This document shows positions 1 to 8,405 of a stretch of DNA of 64,000 nt, piece after piece. The stretch is from Nocardia wallacei. Lineage in GTDB: Bacteria; Actinomycetota; Actinomycetes; Mycobacteriales; Mycobacteriaceae. The notes below the pieces were generated by a model, which was given only the letters and a program-made list of their open reading frames with translations, made no database searches and was not told where the DNA came from. Numbering within the stretch: position 1 is the first letter of the stretch; every line of letters begins with the position of its first letter. The translations under genes and the position numbers were made by a program. The stretch lies in contig NZ_AP023396.1 of assembly GCF_014466955.1 (NCBI RefSeq), forward strand, positions 7,750,001 to 7,814,000, given 5' to 3'.

Positions 1-49
1 GTGCCAGCGACGGCACAGCATCTGGAATCGCACGCAGGAACGAGGAGTC

Positions 50-370
50 ATGGCTGTACACGTCATCGGGTCGTCGTTGATGACCAGCGACCTAACGCCG
101 CACCGCGCCCGCAGCGTCGGACACGAAAGCTGGGTGGTGTCCTACCTTCCCGGTCGCACCCTGACCGGCGCACAGGCGGTCGCCGCACTGCAGGTTGCCG
201 AGGTGGTGCCGCCGCTGCTCGACGCCGTCGGCGGGCTCGCCGACGAATTCGGCCTGACCCCGCTCGAAGCCGTCGGCATGGCTATTCACCAGCGGCCCTG
301 GGACGATCCGGCGCCACCACCACGCCGCCGCTCCCGGCGCGCCGTGGCGGGGGTCCCGGCATGCAACTGA
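50..370 (+). CDS. small hypothetical protein
   Basis: A 106-aa protein of unknown function that I do not recognise. The middle is a normal amphipathic sequence (about residues 25-85); the end is a Pro/Arg-rich tail. A GAGGAG purine run ends only two bases before the ATG, an unusually tight spacing. The last 10 bases overlap the next ORF, which is followed by a third ORF through a GTGA overlap, so the three look like one translation-coupled unit. No signal peptide or membrane segment is visible. Codons end mostly in G or C, as in neighbouring genes. Confidence 0.55.
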   Translation: MAVHVIGSSLMTSDLTPHRARSVGHESWVVSYLPGRTLTGAQAVAALQVAEVVPPLLDAVGGLADEFGLTPLEAVGMAIHQRPWDDPAPPPRRRSRRAVAGVPACN

Positions 371-564
371 CCAGTCTGCACCTGCCGGTCGCCGGATTAC
401 TGCGCTGCGGCGTCGATCCCGGCGTTCTCACCGCCGAACAGGCCCACGCCGCAATGCAACTGCACATCGACTGCACCGTGGACACCTGCCGGGTCCGCCG
501 CCGCGCCCGCACCGTCCTGGTGGAGCAGGGCCGCTGCGTGCTCGACGAACGGGCCATGCCGTGA
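361..564 (+). CDS. small hypothetical protein with two Cys
   Basis: A 67-aa protein, middle member of a three-gene overlapping set. It starts with ATG inside the last codons of the upstream ORF and ends in TGA sharing bases with the GTG of the next one. The centre holds HIDCTVDTC followed by a basic RVRRRAR stretch; two closely spaced Cys beside a basic patch could bind a metal or be structural, but this is only inference. Family not recognised. Confidence 0.5.
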   Translation: MQLTSLHLPVAGLLRCGVDPGVLTAEQAHAAMQLHIDCTVDTCRVRRRARTVLVEQGRCVLDERAMP

Positions 565-878
565 TCGCCCGGGAGAACGGCCGCACGGTGGTGCGGCTCA
601 CCGAGACTCGCGACGGCGCACCGGCACGGCACGCGGCCCGCCGCGCCGCGCGCACTCCCCGGCACGCACCCGCGCCCGGACGCCGGGTGCTGCCCCGCAC
701 GACCGCCACCCGGTCGGGGCGCGCGCGACATGCCGCGCCCGCCCGGCACGCGGTGGTGCGCCGCCGCCCCGCGCACGCCGGGCTGGACAACTACGACCGC
801 CTGCTGCTGTGGTTCGCCGGGTGGCTGCTCAGTGTCCGGATCGCGTTGGTCGGCGAGCAGCCGATCGACGAGAACTAG
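561..878 (+). CDS. basic small protein with hydrophobic C-terminal stretch
   Basis: A 105-aa protein starting with GTG that overlaps the preceding stop as GTGA, which supports coupled translation. Residues about 15-75 are extremely rich in Arg, Ala, Pro and His. The C-terminal 30 residues contain a hydrophobic stretch (LLLWFAGWLLSVRIALV) that could be a short membrane anchor or a packed helix. The low-complexity basic part could bind nucleic acid or acidic polymer, but nothing proves this. Family not recognised. Confidence 0.45.
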   Translation: MIARENGRTVVRLTETRDGAPARHAARRAARTPRHAPAPGRRVLPRTTATRSGRARHAAPARHAVVRRRPAHAGLDNYDRLLLWFAGWLLSVRIALVGEQPIDEN

Positions 879-890
879 TGTGCTGCGGGG

Positions 891-1496
891 TTACCCGGCC
901 ACGACACCCATCAGGGCATCGATGAAGGGCTGACCACCCATGATGGCGCCACCGGCCAGCGCGCCGACCAGCAGACCGATCGGCCCGGTCAGCCAGCTCA
1001 GGAAGAACATGCCGAGCACGGCGCCGATGAGGCCGCCGATCAGCCCGCCAGCGACCATGCCGACGACGTTGTTGTTGAGTTCGGTGACGAGGCGGCTCAT
1101 CGGATCAACCGGCTGCAGCTCACCGATGTCGGCGCCCTTGGCGTCCGGCGTCAGGGCCAGCGTGCGGCCGTCGGCGCTGATCTGCTGGGCCACCGGCAGG
1201 CGGTTGCCCCGCACCTCGAAAGTCAGTGGCACCTCGGCGATCACGTCGCCCGCGGCCGAGCGCAGCGCGACCTTGCTGCCGTTGTCGACGGTTTCGAAAC
1301 GGCCGCCGTCGACCGTGGTGGTGAGCACGCGTTCGTCCTCGGACAGCGTGGAGTGATAGGCGACGCCCTGATCGACGCCCGACGACGTCAGTTCGCGAGT
1401 GGGGGCCGACGACGGTGTGGCGTTCACGGTTCCCGCTGTGATGCCCACGGCGACGACAGCCATGAGGGTGGTGGCGGCGAGCCTGCCGAGCTTCAT
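891..1496 (-). CDS. secreted/membrane-associated hypothetical protein
   Basis: A 201-aa exported protein. Residues 1-26 form a Sec signal peptide (basic start, hydrophobic core, VNA-TP cleavage-like site). Residues 30-130 look like a small beta domain (ISADGRTLALTPD). Residues 140-195 are very Gly/Ala-rich and hydrophobic with repeated GG pairs (MVAGGLIGGLIGAVLGMFF), able to insert in membrane or assemble. Proteins of this design, with a signal peptide, beta domain and Gly-rich hydrophobic tail, occur repeatedly in nocardiae, but I know no function. It is monocistronic and convergent with the preceding small ORFs. Confidence 0.7.
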   Translation of the reverse strand: MKLGRLAATTLMAVVAVGITAGTVNATPSSAPTRELTSSGVDQGVAYHSTLSEDERVLTTTVDGGRFETVDNGSKVALRSAAGDVIAEVPLTFEVRGNRLPVAQQISADGRTLALTPDAKGADIGELQPVDPMSRLVTELNNNVVGMVAGGLIGGLIGAVLGMFFLSWLTGPIGLLVGALAGGAIMGGQPFIDALMGVVAG

Positions 1497-1756
1497 CCTC
1501 TGATATCCTTTTTATACTCTTAATTCACACCGAGCCCTGGTGCGCCCGGTCGGCGACATACAGCGCCCGACTCTTGTTGCCGGAGGGTGTGATTGGCGAG
1601 ATGCGGCGGCGCTTCGTTGCCGAATTGTGACCTTTGCGCGCCTTCGACTCGACGCGGGGCCTCGTTTGGTGTATGCACTACGTGTCTTCGACTTGCACTC
1701 TCACACTTCGGATCTCGCCAGTGATGGTTCGAAGCCGACACACTGGAGGATGGCAC
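1497..1756. promoter_or_regulatory. divergent intergenic region
   Basis: About 260 bases between two divergent starts. It has locally AT-rich patches (TTTTTATACTCTTAATTC at 1509-1526) that can supply a -10 region for the leftward secreted-protein gene. On the rightward side GGAGGA at 1745-1750 is a strong ribosome site for the GTG at 1757. No inverted repeat stood out. Confidence 0.4.
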
Positions 1757-2425
1757 GTGTCGCGCCGACGCATCCATGCCGGATTCACTTTGGCGGGTTT
1801 CGTCATCGCGGCCGCGCTCTCGACGGCATGTCTCGCCGCCGCCGTGTTGTCGCTGACGGGCGACGACGAACCCACCCCCGTGCGGACGCAGGCGGCGACC
1901 ACCGCCACGCCGAGCGCGACGCCGCAGGGACAACCGGGTCTCGTGGCCCCGAACGCCGTGGAGTCCCCGACCGAACCGGCGCCCACGGCGGCGCCCGCGG
2001 TCAACAAGGACGCCGCGCTGCGCAAGGACCCGGCCGAGATCGAACTGAACGTCGGTGACTGCGTGGCCTTCGGCGGCGGCGACCCGGCCGTCAGCAAGAC
2101 CACCTGCGGCAGCACCGGTTCCAGCTACAAGGTCGTCGACAAGGCCGATCCGGCCAGGCGGTGCCCGGCCGACGTCGACCGGTCCTACACCGCCGCGGAG
2201 CCCAACGCCGGCTCGCTGTGCCTCGACATCAACTGGGTGGTCGGCGGCTGCATGGACATGAGCAGCGACACCCCCAAGCCGATCGAGTGCGGCACCCGGC
2301 CCGCGAAGGGGGTGCGCGTGGTGGAGATCAAGCAGGGCACCGCCAACGTCAACGACTGCTCGACCGGCGATCGCGGCTTCGTCTACAACCAGCGGAAGTT
2401 CGTGGTGTGCGTGGCGTCCCTGTGA
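1757..2425 (+). CDS. LppU/SCO3897-family secreted protein
   Basis: A 222-aa protein with an N-terminal hydrophobic segment (residues 8-32) followed by a Thr/Pro/Ala-rich linker and a C-terminal domain from about residue 95. That domain carries the pattern of mycobacterial LppU: GDCVAFGG, TTCGS, a central VVGGCMD, VRVVEIKQG, and a final FVYNQRKFVVCV. Six conserved Cys in this part suggest disulfides outside the cell. The GTG at 1757 was chosen over an upstream in-frame start because GGAGGA lies six bases before it. There is a Cys in the hydrophobic segment (STACLAAA), but no clean lipobox, so anchoring may be by the helix. Function of the family is unknown. Confidence 0.7.
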   Translation: MSRRRIHAGFTLAGFVIAAALSTACLAAAVLSLTGDDEPTPVRTQAATTATPSATPQGQPGLVAPNAVESPTEPAPTAAPAVNKDAALRKDPAEIELNVGDCVAFGGGDPAVSKTTCGSTGSSYKVVDKADPARRCPADVDRSYTAAEPNAGSLCLDINWVVGGCMDMSSDTPKPIECGTRPAKGVRVVEIKQGTANVNDCSTGDRGFVYNQRKFVVCVASL

Positions 2426-2534
2426 GGCGCTGACCTGCCACCGGTTGCGGCTGCTGGGCGGCCCCCTATCCTTCTGGGTATCGGGGCGGGTCCGCTTGTC
2501 GAGGTTCCTGCACGAGTAAGTGAGAGGAACTTCT

Positions 2535-3485
2535 ATGGTCCGCAGGCTACCCGCGGAGCCCGAGCCCCGGCCGGTGGCGCCGGACGACGAGCGCTGGCCT
2601 GTGGCCGAACCCGACGAGGACTGGGACGCCCGCCGCGCCCCGCGGACCGAACCCGACGACGACTACTGGGACCAGCAGCCCCGCCGCGCGCCCGCGCCGC
2701 CGATCGACGACGGCCGCTGGGCCGGCACGCCCAATGGCCGCTACGCGCCGGAAGCCGAGCCGGGCCAGGACCGCTGGGAGGCCGCGCGCAACCGACGCCG
2801 CGCCCAGGCGTCCGAGCCCGAGGACGAATATTGGGAGAGTCCGGCGGAGCGCTGGGACAACACCCAGAGCCGGCGGCGGACGGGACGATTACGGGTGGAG
2901 GTCCCGCCGATCGTCAACCCGTATTCGATCATCGCGCTGATCGCCGCGCTGCTCGGGCTGTTTCCGGTGGCGCTGGTGTTCGGGCTCATCTCGTTCGGGC
3001 ATCCGCGCGGGCGGGCGATGGCCATGTTCGCGCTGCTGATCGGAATGCTCGAGGTCGTGGTCCTCGCCGGTGTGCTGGTGCTGACCGGAGTGACCGTGCC
3101 GCGCACCGTCCTGCGCAGCGACCCGACGCCGGCGTCGGCCACCACGGTCGTCACCGTCACGGCCGCACCCGCTTCCGCGCCCCCGCCCACCACCACCGCC
3201 GCCGCCACCCCGGCGCCGGCCGCACCGCCCGCCGTCGCCAAGGGCGAGACCTGCACCCAGGCCGACGCCGGTCGCATCGGCGCCGCGCCCGACGGCGGTA
3301 CGCTGCTGTGCCTGCGAGGCGGCAGCGGCTACCGCTGGGCCGGTCCGTACACGGTGACGACGGCCGTGCACGAGGGCGGAACGAAATGCATCCCCGGCAC
3401 CGACACCACCGCCCGCACCACCGACGGCCACGCTCTAGTCTGCGAGGGACGAGGGTCGGGGACCTGGTCCCTGTGGGTCGAGTGA
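2535..3485 (+). CDS. Pro/Asp-rich membrane protein, DUF4190-like core
   Basis: A 316-aa protein. Residues 1-115 are a charged, disordered cytoplasmic arm with repeated DD(Y/R)W motifs (DDERWPV, DDYWD, EDEYWE). Two membrane helices follow (about 130-155 and 165-190) in the NPYSIIALIAALLG...GRAMA arrangement typical of small DUF4190-type membrane modules. After a Thr/Ala/Pro linker comes a Cys-containing outer domain (about 240-316, GETCTQADAG, LLCLRGG, KCIPGTD, LVCEG). The ATG at 2535 has AGAGG eight bases upstream. Four Cys outside suggest two disulfides. Function unknown. Confidence 0.6.
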   Translation: MVRRLPAEPEPRPVAPDDERWPVAEPDEDWDARRAPRTEPDDDYWDQQPRRAPAPPIDDGRWAGTPNGRYAPEAEPGQDRWEAARNRRRAQASEPEDEYWESPAERWDNTQSRRRTGRLRVEVPPIVNPYSIIALIAALLGLFPVALVFGLISFGHPRGRAMAMFALLIGMLEVVVLAGVLVLTGVTVPRTVLRSDPTPASATTVVTVTAAPASAPPPTTTAAATPAPAAPPAVAKGETCTQADAGRIGAAPDGGTLLCLRGGSGYRWAGPYTVTTAVHEGGTKCIPGTDTTARTTDGHALVCEGRGSGTWSLWVE

Positions 3486-3513
3486 CCCGTCGATTCGAGA
3501 ACGGAGGATGTCG

Positions 3514-4266
3514 ATGGCCGAACGAGTGGCCGTAGTTTCCGGAGCCGCGCGCGGAATCGGCGCGGCGATCGCCACCCGGCTCGCCGCGGACGGCATGCGG
3601 GTCGGCGTGCTCGACCTGGATGCCGCGAACTGCGCCGACACCGTGCGGACGATCACCGACGCGGGCGGGCAGGCCGTCGCGCTCGGGGCGGACGTCTCCG
3701 ACGAGGCGGCCGTGGCGGCGGCCGTCGAGCAACTGGAGCGGGAACTGGGCGCGCCGACCGTGGTGGTCAACAACGCCGGGGTGCTGCGCGACAACCTGCT
3801 GTTCAAGATGAGCGTCGACGACTGGGACACGGTGCTGGGCGTGCACCTGCGCGGCGCCTTCCTGCTGACCCGGGCGGTCCAGAAATACATGGTGGACGCC
3901 AAGTGGGGCCGGATCGTGAACCTGTCCAGCACCTCGGCGCTGGGCAACCGCGGGCAGGCCAACTACTCCGCGGCCAAGGCGGGTATGCAGGGCTTCACCA
4001 AGACGCTGGCGTTCGAACTCGGCAAGTTCGGAATCACCGCCAATGCCATCGCGCCCGGCTTCATCGTCACGGACATGACCGCGGCCACCGCGGCCCGCGT
4101 CGGCGTCTCCTTCGAGGACTTTCAGCGGGCCAATGCCGCGGCGATCCCGGTGCAGCGGGTGGGCCGCCCGGAGGACATCGCGCACACCGCGTCGTTCCTT
4201 GTCAGCGAGGGCGCGGGATTCGTCTCCGGCCAGGTGATCTACGTCGCCGGTGGACCCAAGGACTGA
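3514..4266 (+). CDS. short-chain dehydrogenase/reductase (FabG-like)
   Basis: A 250-aa NAD(P)-dependent oxidoreductase of the classical SDR family. The dinucleotide-binding motif GAARGIG is at residues 9-15 and NNAG near 86-89; the catalytic Ser is in NLSSTSALG near 138 and the Tyr-Lys pair in YSAAK near 151-155. The ATG at 3514 is preferred to the one at 3508 because GGAGG at 3503-3507 gives proper spacing only to 3514. The fold matches 3-oxoacyl-ACP/CoA reductases, but the substrate cannot be fixed from sequence. It stands just upstream of a sugar ABC transport set on the same strand, without an obvious metabolic link. Confidence 0.85.
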   Translation: MAERVAVVSGAARGIGAAIATRLAADGMRVGVLDLDAANCADTVRTITDAGGQAVALGADVSDEAAVAAAVEQLERELGAPTVVVNNAGVLRDNLLFKMSVDDWDTVLGVHLRGAFLLTRAVQKYMVDAKWGRIVNLSSTSALGNRGQANYSAAKAGMQGFTKTLAFELGKFGITANAIAPGFIVTDMTAATAARVGVSFEDFQRANAAAIPVQRVGRPEDIAHTASFLVSEGAGFVSGQVIYVAGGPKD

Positions 4267-4294
4267 ATCGGCCCCGCGGGTAGCGTCGCGTGCC

Positions 4295-5161
4295 GTGAAC
4301 CGACGGGCGGTTCGTCGTGTCGTGACGAGCTATGTGCTGCTGTTGCCGAGCCTGGTGGGGGTGGGTTGCTTCCTGCTGCTGCCGATCGTGGTGGTGGCGT
4401 GGCTGAGCCTGTACAGCTGGAACCTGTTGGGCCCCATGGAGTTCGCGGGGCTGCGCAACTGGCGGTCGGTGCTGTCGGATCGCACGTTCGGGCACGCGCT
4501 GCTGGTGACGCTGGCACTGACGGCGATCGTGGTGCCGCTGCAGACCGTGCTCGGCTTCGCGGTCGCGGCGCCGCTGGCCCGGCGGCGGGGCGGGGCGGTG
4601 CTGCGGCTGGTGTTCGCGCTGCCGTGGATGTGCGCGCCGGTCGCGGTGGGCGTGGTGTGGCAGTGGCTGTTCGCGCCGACGGACGGCGCGCTGAACGCGG
4701 CGCTGGGGCGGCGGGTGGAGTGGCTGTCCGATCCGGTGCTGGCCCTGCCTTCCGTTGCGGCGGTGAGCATCTGGATGAACTTCGGTTACGTGGCGCTGTT
4801 CTTCGTCGCCGGAATCCGGGCGATTCCGCGCGAGCTGCTGGAGGCCGGGGCGCTCGACGGTGCGACGGGCTGGCGGCGGACCCGCTGGCTGGTGCTGCCG
4901 CTGCTGCGGCCCACCATGTTCTTCGTCCTGGTCACCGGCGTGCTGACGGCGTTCCAGACCTTCGACACCGTGTACGCCCTGACCCGCGGCGGGCCCGGCG
5001 ATCGCACCGAGGTGGTGGCGATGCGGATGTTCACCGAGGCGTTCGGCGCGGCGCGGCCGGGGCGGGCGGCGGTGATGGCGCTGGTGGTCTTCGCGGTGAT
5101 GTTCACGATCACGCTGGTGCAGCACCGCTACTTCCGGAACCGGACCACCTATGAGTACTGA
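4295..5161 (+). CDS. sugar ABC transporter permease (MalF/UgpA type)
   Basis: Inner-membrane permease of a CUT1-type carbohydrate ABC importer, 288 aa, with six predicted helices. The cytoplasmic EAA loop (ELLEAGALDGATGWRRTRWL, about residues 182-200) contacts the ATPase. The hallmark LTRGGPGDRTE follows helix 5. GTG 4295 was chosen; an earlier start at 4250 would overlap the SDR gene. It is the first gene of permease-permease-binding protein. No ATP-binding subunit is encoded nearby, so a shared MsmK/UgpC-like ATPase elsewhere is likely. Confidence 0.85.
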   Translation: MNRRAVRRVVTSYVLLLPSLVGVGCFLLLPIVVVAWLSLYSWNLLGPMEFAGLRNWRSVLSDRTFGHALLVTLALTAIVVPLQTVLGFAVAAPLARRRGGAVLRLVFALPWMCAPVAVGVVWQWLFAPTDGALNAALGRRVEWLSDPVLALPSVAAVSIWMNFGYVALFFVAGIRAIPRELLEAGALDGATGWRRTRWLVLPLLRPTMFFVLVTGVLTAFQTFDTVYALTRGGPGDRTEVVAMRMFTEAFGAARPGRAAVMALVVFAVMFTITLVQHRYFRNRTTYEY

Positions 5162-5183
5162 GAGCACCTATGAGTACTGAGAG
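5146..5183. repeat. perfect 19-bp tandem duplication at a gene junction
   Basis: CACCTATGAGTACTGAGAG occurs twice back to back (5146-5164 and 5165-5183). The first copy holds the last codons and TGA of the upstream permease, the second holds the ATG of the downstream permease. With only one copy the two genes would overlap by 11 bases, so the duplication looks like a recent event that separated them. Confidence 0.9.
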
Positions 5184-6009
5184 ATCGCGTGGGCGGGCGG
5201 TACGCACCGGTGCCGTCCATCTCACGTTGTGCGCGGGCGCGCTGCTGACCGTCGCGCCCTTGGTGCTCAGTGCGCTCACCGCCGTGAAGACGCCTGGTCA
5301 GTTCGCGGCGGACTCGCCGCTGGCGGCGCCGAATCCGGTGACCGCCGACAACTTCCGGACCGTGCTCGATCAGGGCGGGCTGGGCCGGGCCGTGGTGGTG
5401 ACCGCGCTGATGACCGTGTTCATCACCGGCGGTCAGCTGATCACCTCGGTACTCGCGGCATACGCGTTCGCGCGCACCGAATTCCGCGGTCGCGAGGTGT
5501 TGTTCTGGATCTACCTGGGCACCATGATGGTGCCGCCGATGGTCACGCTGATTCCGCTGTATCTGATGTTCGCGAAGCTGGGGTGGCTGAATACGTTCTG
5601 GGCGTTGGTGTTGCCGTTCGTGTTCGGGTCGCCCTACGCGATATTCCTGCTGCGCCAGTATTTCCGGACCATTCCCGAGGAATTGCTCGGCGCCGCCCGG
5701 CTCGACGGCGCGAACACCGCGGATCTGCTGGTGCACGTGGTGGTACCGATGAGCCGGCCGATCCTGGCCACGCTCACGCTGATCACGATCGTCACGCAGT
5801 GGAACAACTTCATGTGGCCCCTGGTGGCGAGCAGCGGGCCCGCCTGGCGGGTGCTGACCGTGGCGACGGCCGACCTGCAGACGCGCTATGACGCGCGATG
5901 GACGCTGGTGCTGGCCGCCACGACACTGTCCATCGTGCCGCTCGTGGTGCTGTTCGTGGTGTTCCAGCGTCAGGTGCTGCGGTCGATCGCGTGGACGGGG
6001 CTGAAATGA
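5170..6009 (+). CDS. sugar ABC transporter permease (MalG/UgpE type)
   Basis: Second membrane permease, 279 aa, partner of the preceding one. Six helices are predicted and the EAA loop reads EELLGAARLDGANTADLLVH near residues 165-185. ATG 5170 lies in the second copy of a 19-bp tandem duplication. The stop overlaps the ATG of the binding-protein gene (ATGA at 6006), so the two are coupled. Substrate is unknown; the CUT1 subclass usually carries oligosaccharides, polyols or glycerol phosphates. Confidence 0.85.
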   Translation: MSTERSRGRAVRTGAVHLTLCAGALLTVAPLVLSALTAVKTPGQFAADSPLAAPNPVTADNFRTVLDQGGLGRAVVVTALMTVFITGGQLITSVLAAYAFARTEFRGREVLFWIYLGTMMVPPMVTLIPLYLMFAKLGWLNTFWALVLPFVFGSPYAIFLLRQYFRTIPEELLGAARLDGANTADLLVHVVVPMSRPILATLTLITIVTQWNNFMWPLVASSGPAWRVLTVATADLQTRYDARWTLVLAATTLSIVPLVVLFVVFQRQVLRSIAWTGLK

Positions 6010-7277
6010 AGACCTCCACACGGGTGCTGCTCGGGCTCGCGCTGACCATGGCGCTGCTGGTCGCGGCGGCGCTGTGGCTGGGGCGCACCGACGACGGCTC
6101 GGGACGCACCGTGTTGCGGTTACGCGTCTGGGACGAGCAGTTCGTGGCGCCGTACCGGGCGTCGCTGGCCGAGTTCGAGCGCGCCAATCCCGATCTGGAG
6201 GTGCGGATCACGGTGGTGCCGTGGGCTTCCTATCAGCAGAAGCTGCGATTGGACGTGGCCGGTGGCACCGCCGACGACCTGTTCTGGACGAACCTGTACG
6301 AGGACTACGCCGACGCGGGGCGGCTGGTCGATGTCGGTGCGGCGCTGGGCCCGGACGCGGCGAGCGGGTGGGATCCGGCGGCGGTCACCCAGTACACCCG
6401 GGCTGGAAAGCTCTGGGCGGTACCGCAATTCGTGGACGGCGGCACGGCGGTCTTCTACAACCGGGACCTGCTCGCGGCGGCGGGCGTGGACCCCGGCGAG
6501 CTGGACGCGGTGCGCTGGGGCCCCGGGGCCGACGACACGTTCCGGCCGCTGCTGCGCCGCCTCGCCGCCGTCGCGCCGTGGGCGTACAACGCGGCCGACG
6601 ACTTCCAGTCGATCGAGCTGCCGTATCTCGGTTCGGCGGGCGGGCAGTTCCAGCGCGACGAGCGTTTCGTATTCGACAGCCCACAGGGCGTCGCGGCCTT
6701 CACCTATCTGACCCGCCTGATCGCCGACGGCCTCGCTCCGTCGGCCGCCGATACCGAGACCGACAGCGAGTTCGCGAAAAACGCCTTTCTGCAAGGGAAA
6801 CTGGCGCTGTTCCAGTCCGGGACCTACAACCTGGCGCAGATCGCCCGGCAGGCGCCGTTCGACTGGGGCATCGCGATGCTGCCGCGCGGACCGGTCGGCC
6901 GGGTGAGTACGAACAACGCCATCGGCGTCGCGGGCAATGCCGCGAGCGCCCATCCCGATGCCGTGCGCCGGGTGCTGACCTGGCTGGGCAGCGCGGAGGG
7001 TAACCGCCATTTCGCGCAGGACGGCGCCACCGTCCCGGCGGTGGTCGCCGACCAGCGGATCTATCGAGACTTCTGGGCCGCCAGGGGAATCGACGTGTCG
7101 CCGTTCTTCGACGTGCTGGCGGGGCCGCGCATCTCCGCCGGCGGTGGCCCGGGTTTCACCGCCGCGCTGGAAGCCGTTCAGAACGTGCTCGGGGAGATGT
7201 TCCGCGGCCGGATTCCCGTGCCGGAAGCGCTTTCTCGCGCTCGCGCGGCGGGGGAGGCGGCGGTCAGATCCGGCTGA
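6006..7277 (+). CDS. sugar ABC transporter extracellular binding protein
   Basis: A 423-aa cluster-B solute-binding protein that delivers substrate to the two permeases upstream. Typical fold landmarks are present: LRVWDEQFVAPY near residue 38, VPWASYQQKLRLDVAGG near 70, PQFVDGGTAVFYNRDLL near 140, and a C-terminal helical lobe. Its N-terminus has a hydrophobic helix (about 7-24) but no Cys lipobox, unlike most actinobacterial lipoprotein binding proteins, so it may be helix-anchored. ATG overlaps the permease stop (ATGA). The 3' end overlaps the convergent glycosylase gene by 14 bases. Confidence 0.82.
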   Translation: MKTSTRVLLGLALTMALLVAAALWLGRTDDGSGRTVLRLRVWDEQFVAPYRASLAEFERANPDLEVRITVVPWASYQQKLRLDVAGGTADDLFWTNLYEDYADAGRLVDVGAALGPDAASGWDPAAVTQYTRAGKLWAVPQFVDGGTAVFYNRDLLAAAGVDPGELDAVRWGPGADDTFRPLLRRLAAVAPWAYNAADDFQSIELPYLGSAGGQFQRDERFVFDSPQGVAAFTYLTRLIADGLAPSAADTETDSEFAKNAFLQGKLALFQSGTYNLAQIARQAPFDWGIAMLPRGPVGRVSTNNAIGVAGNAASAHPDAVRRVLTWLGSAEGNRHFAQDGATVPAVVADQRIYRDFWAARGIDVSPFFDVLAGPRISAGGGPGFTAALEAVQNVLGEMFRGRIPVPEALSRARAAGEAAVRSG

Positions 7278-8190
7278 TGTCGACCACCGGGGTGCGAGGG
7301 GCGAACTTGGGCTTGCGCGCCCGGCCGGAGATCTCCAGCAGACGGACGGCCCGGTAGCGGTGTGGGCGTAGGGGTTCCAGGTATTCGATCATGGCGTCGT
7401 CGTCGATCGCGTGGCCGAGCAGGGTCCAGCCGACGATGGCGGACAGGTGGAAATCCCCTACCGACAACGCGTCCGGATCGCCGAAGGCACGCTGGGCGAT
7501 CTCGGCGGCGGTCCACACGCCGATCCCGGGGACCGTGCACAGCCGCCGCGCGGCCGCGGCATGGTCCAGCGCGGCGGCCTGCTCCAGCTTGTCGGCCACC
7601 CGCGCGGCCAGCACGATCGTCCTGGCCCGCTGCGGGTCGACATTGGCGCGGTGATAGGTCCACGACGGCAGGTAGCGCCAGGTCTCGGCGGCCGGTGCCA
7701 CCCGCATCGGCGCCGGGGTGGGGCCGGGGGCCGGATCGCCGTGCGCCCACACCAGCTTGCGCCAGGACACCCGGGCCGAGACGGTGTGCACCCGCTGTTC
7801 GAGCACCGCCGGCACCAGGGCCTCGAACACCAGGCCGGTGCGCAGCATCCGCAAACCCGGGAAGCGGCGGTGGGCCTCGGCGATCTTCGGATGTTCCGGG
7901 CTGAAATCGCTGAGGTCCTCGTCGAGACACAGCATGTGCGGCAGCCGATCGAGGAACTCCGCCGCACCCGCACCCCAGGCGCGCGCCGCCACCGCGCACG
8001 GCCCGGCCTGGACCAGTCGGTAGGTGACCGGCCCCGTCGGCATCCGCGACGCGTGCCAGTGCGCTCCGTCGGAGGTCACCCGGTGGCAGGGGTCGCCCGA
8101 GCCGCGGCGCAGCGGCGCCACGGTGTGCGCCACGTCGATCGGGCGGTCCGCGGTCACCGTGCGCGCCGCGCCGTCGATCTCCGTTGCCAC
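7264..8190 (-). CDS. AlkA-type DNA-3-methyladenine glycosylase (HhH-GPD)
   Basis: A 308-aa base-excision repair glycosylase that removes alkylated bases. The helix-hairpin-helix reads CTVPGIGVWTAAEIAQ (about residues 208-223), followed by GDPDALSVGDF, whose Asp is at the catalytic position of the AlkA/HhH-GPD family. The N-terminal half (HRVTSDGAHWHASR, then LHHR-like region) matches the beta domain of AlkA2-type proteins. GTG 8190 is chosen because the longer reading frame upstream has atypical composition and runs into the intergenic promoter region. It is convergent with the binding-protein gene. Confidence 0.75.
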   Translation of the reverse strand: MATEIDGAARTVTADRPIDVAHTVAPLRRGSGDPCHRVTSDGAHWHASRMPTGPVTYRLVQAGPCAVAARAWGAGAAEFLDRLPHMLCLDEDLSDFSPEHPKIAEAHRRFPGLRMLRTGLVFEALVPAVLEQRVHTVSARVSWRKLVWAHGDPAPGPTPAPMRVAPAAETWRYLPSWTYHRANVDPQRARTIVLAARVADKLEQAAALDHAAAARRLCTVPGIGVWTAAEIAQRAFGDPDALSVGDFHLSAIVGWTLLGHAIDDDAMIEYLEPLRPHRYRAVRLLEISGRARKPKFAPRTPVVDISRI

Positions 8191-8308
8191 CGAGACATTG
8201 TGGCCCCGGCCCGGCCGCGGCGGCACACCGGGCCCGTCACAGAAAGAGTGAGGTGCGCCATATGAGGTTTCGTGAGATCCACAACTGGAGATAGCGCCCC
8301 ACCACGAT

Positions 8309-8338
8309 TGACCAGTAGCTTGTAACGGGACTATCACA
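8309..8338 (+). promoter_or_regulatory. candidate sigmaA-type promoter
   Basis: TTGACC at 8309-8314 and TATCAC at 8333-8338 are separated by 18 bases. They lie 67 bases upstream of a short ORF with a strong ribosome site. The -10 match is imperfect, so this is a suggestion only. Confidence 0.35.
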
Positions 8339-8405
8339 TACGGCGATCTCGATACCGATTGAGCACACAGGCAATCGGTCGGCATACGCCGCGACGGAGG
8401 TTTCA

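Noticed and set aside
1716..1750. tRNA-like GGTTCGAA stretch
   Set aside because: No cloverleaf arms can be folded around it.
1634..1756. Upstream in-frame start for the LppU-like gene
   Set aside because: The extension lacks a ribosome site, while GGAGGA is six bases before GTG 1757.
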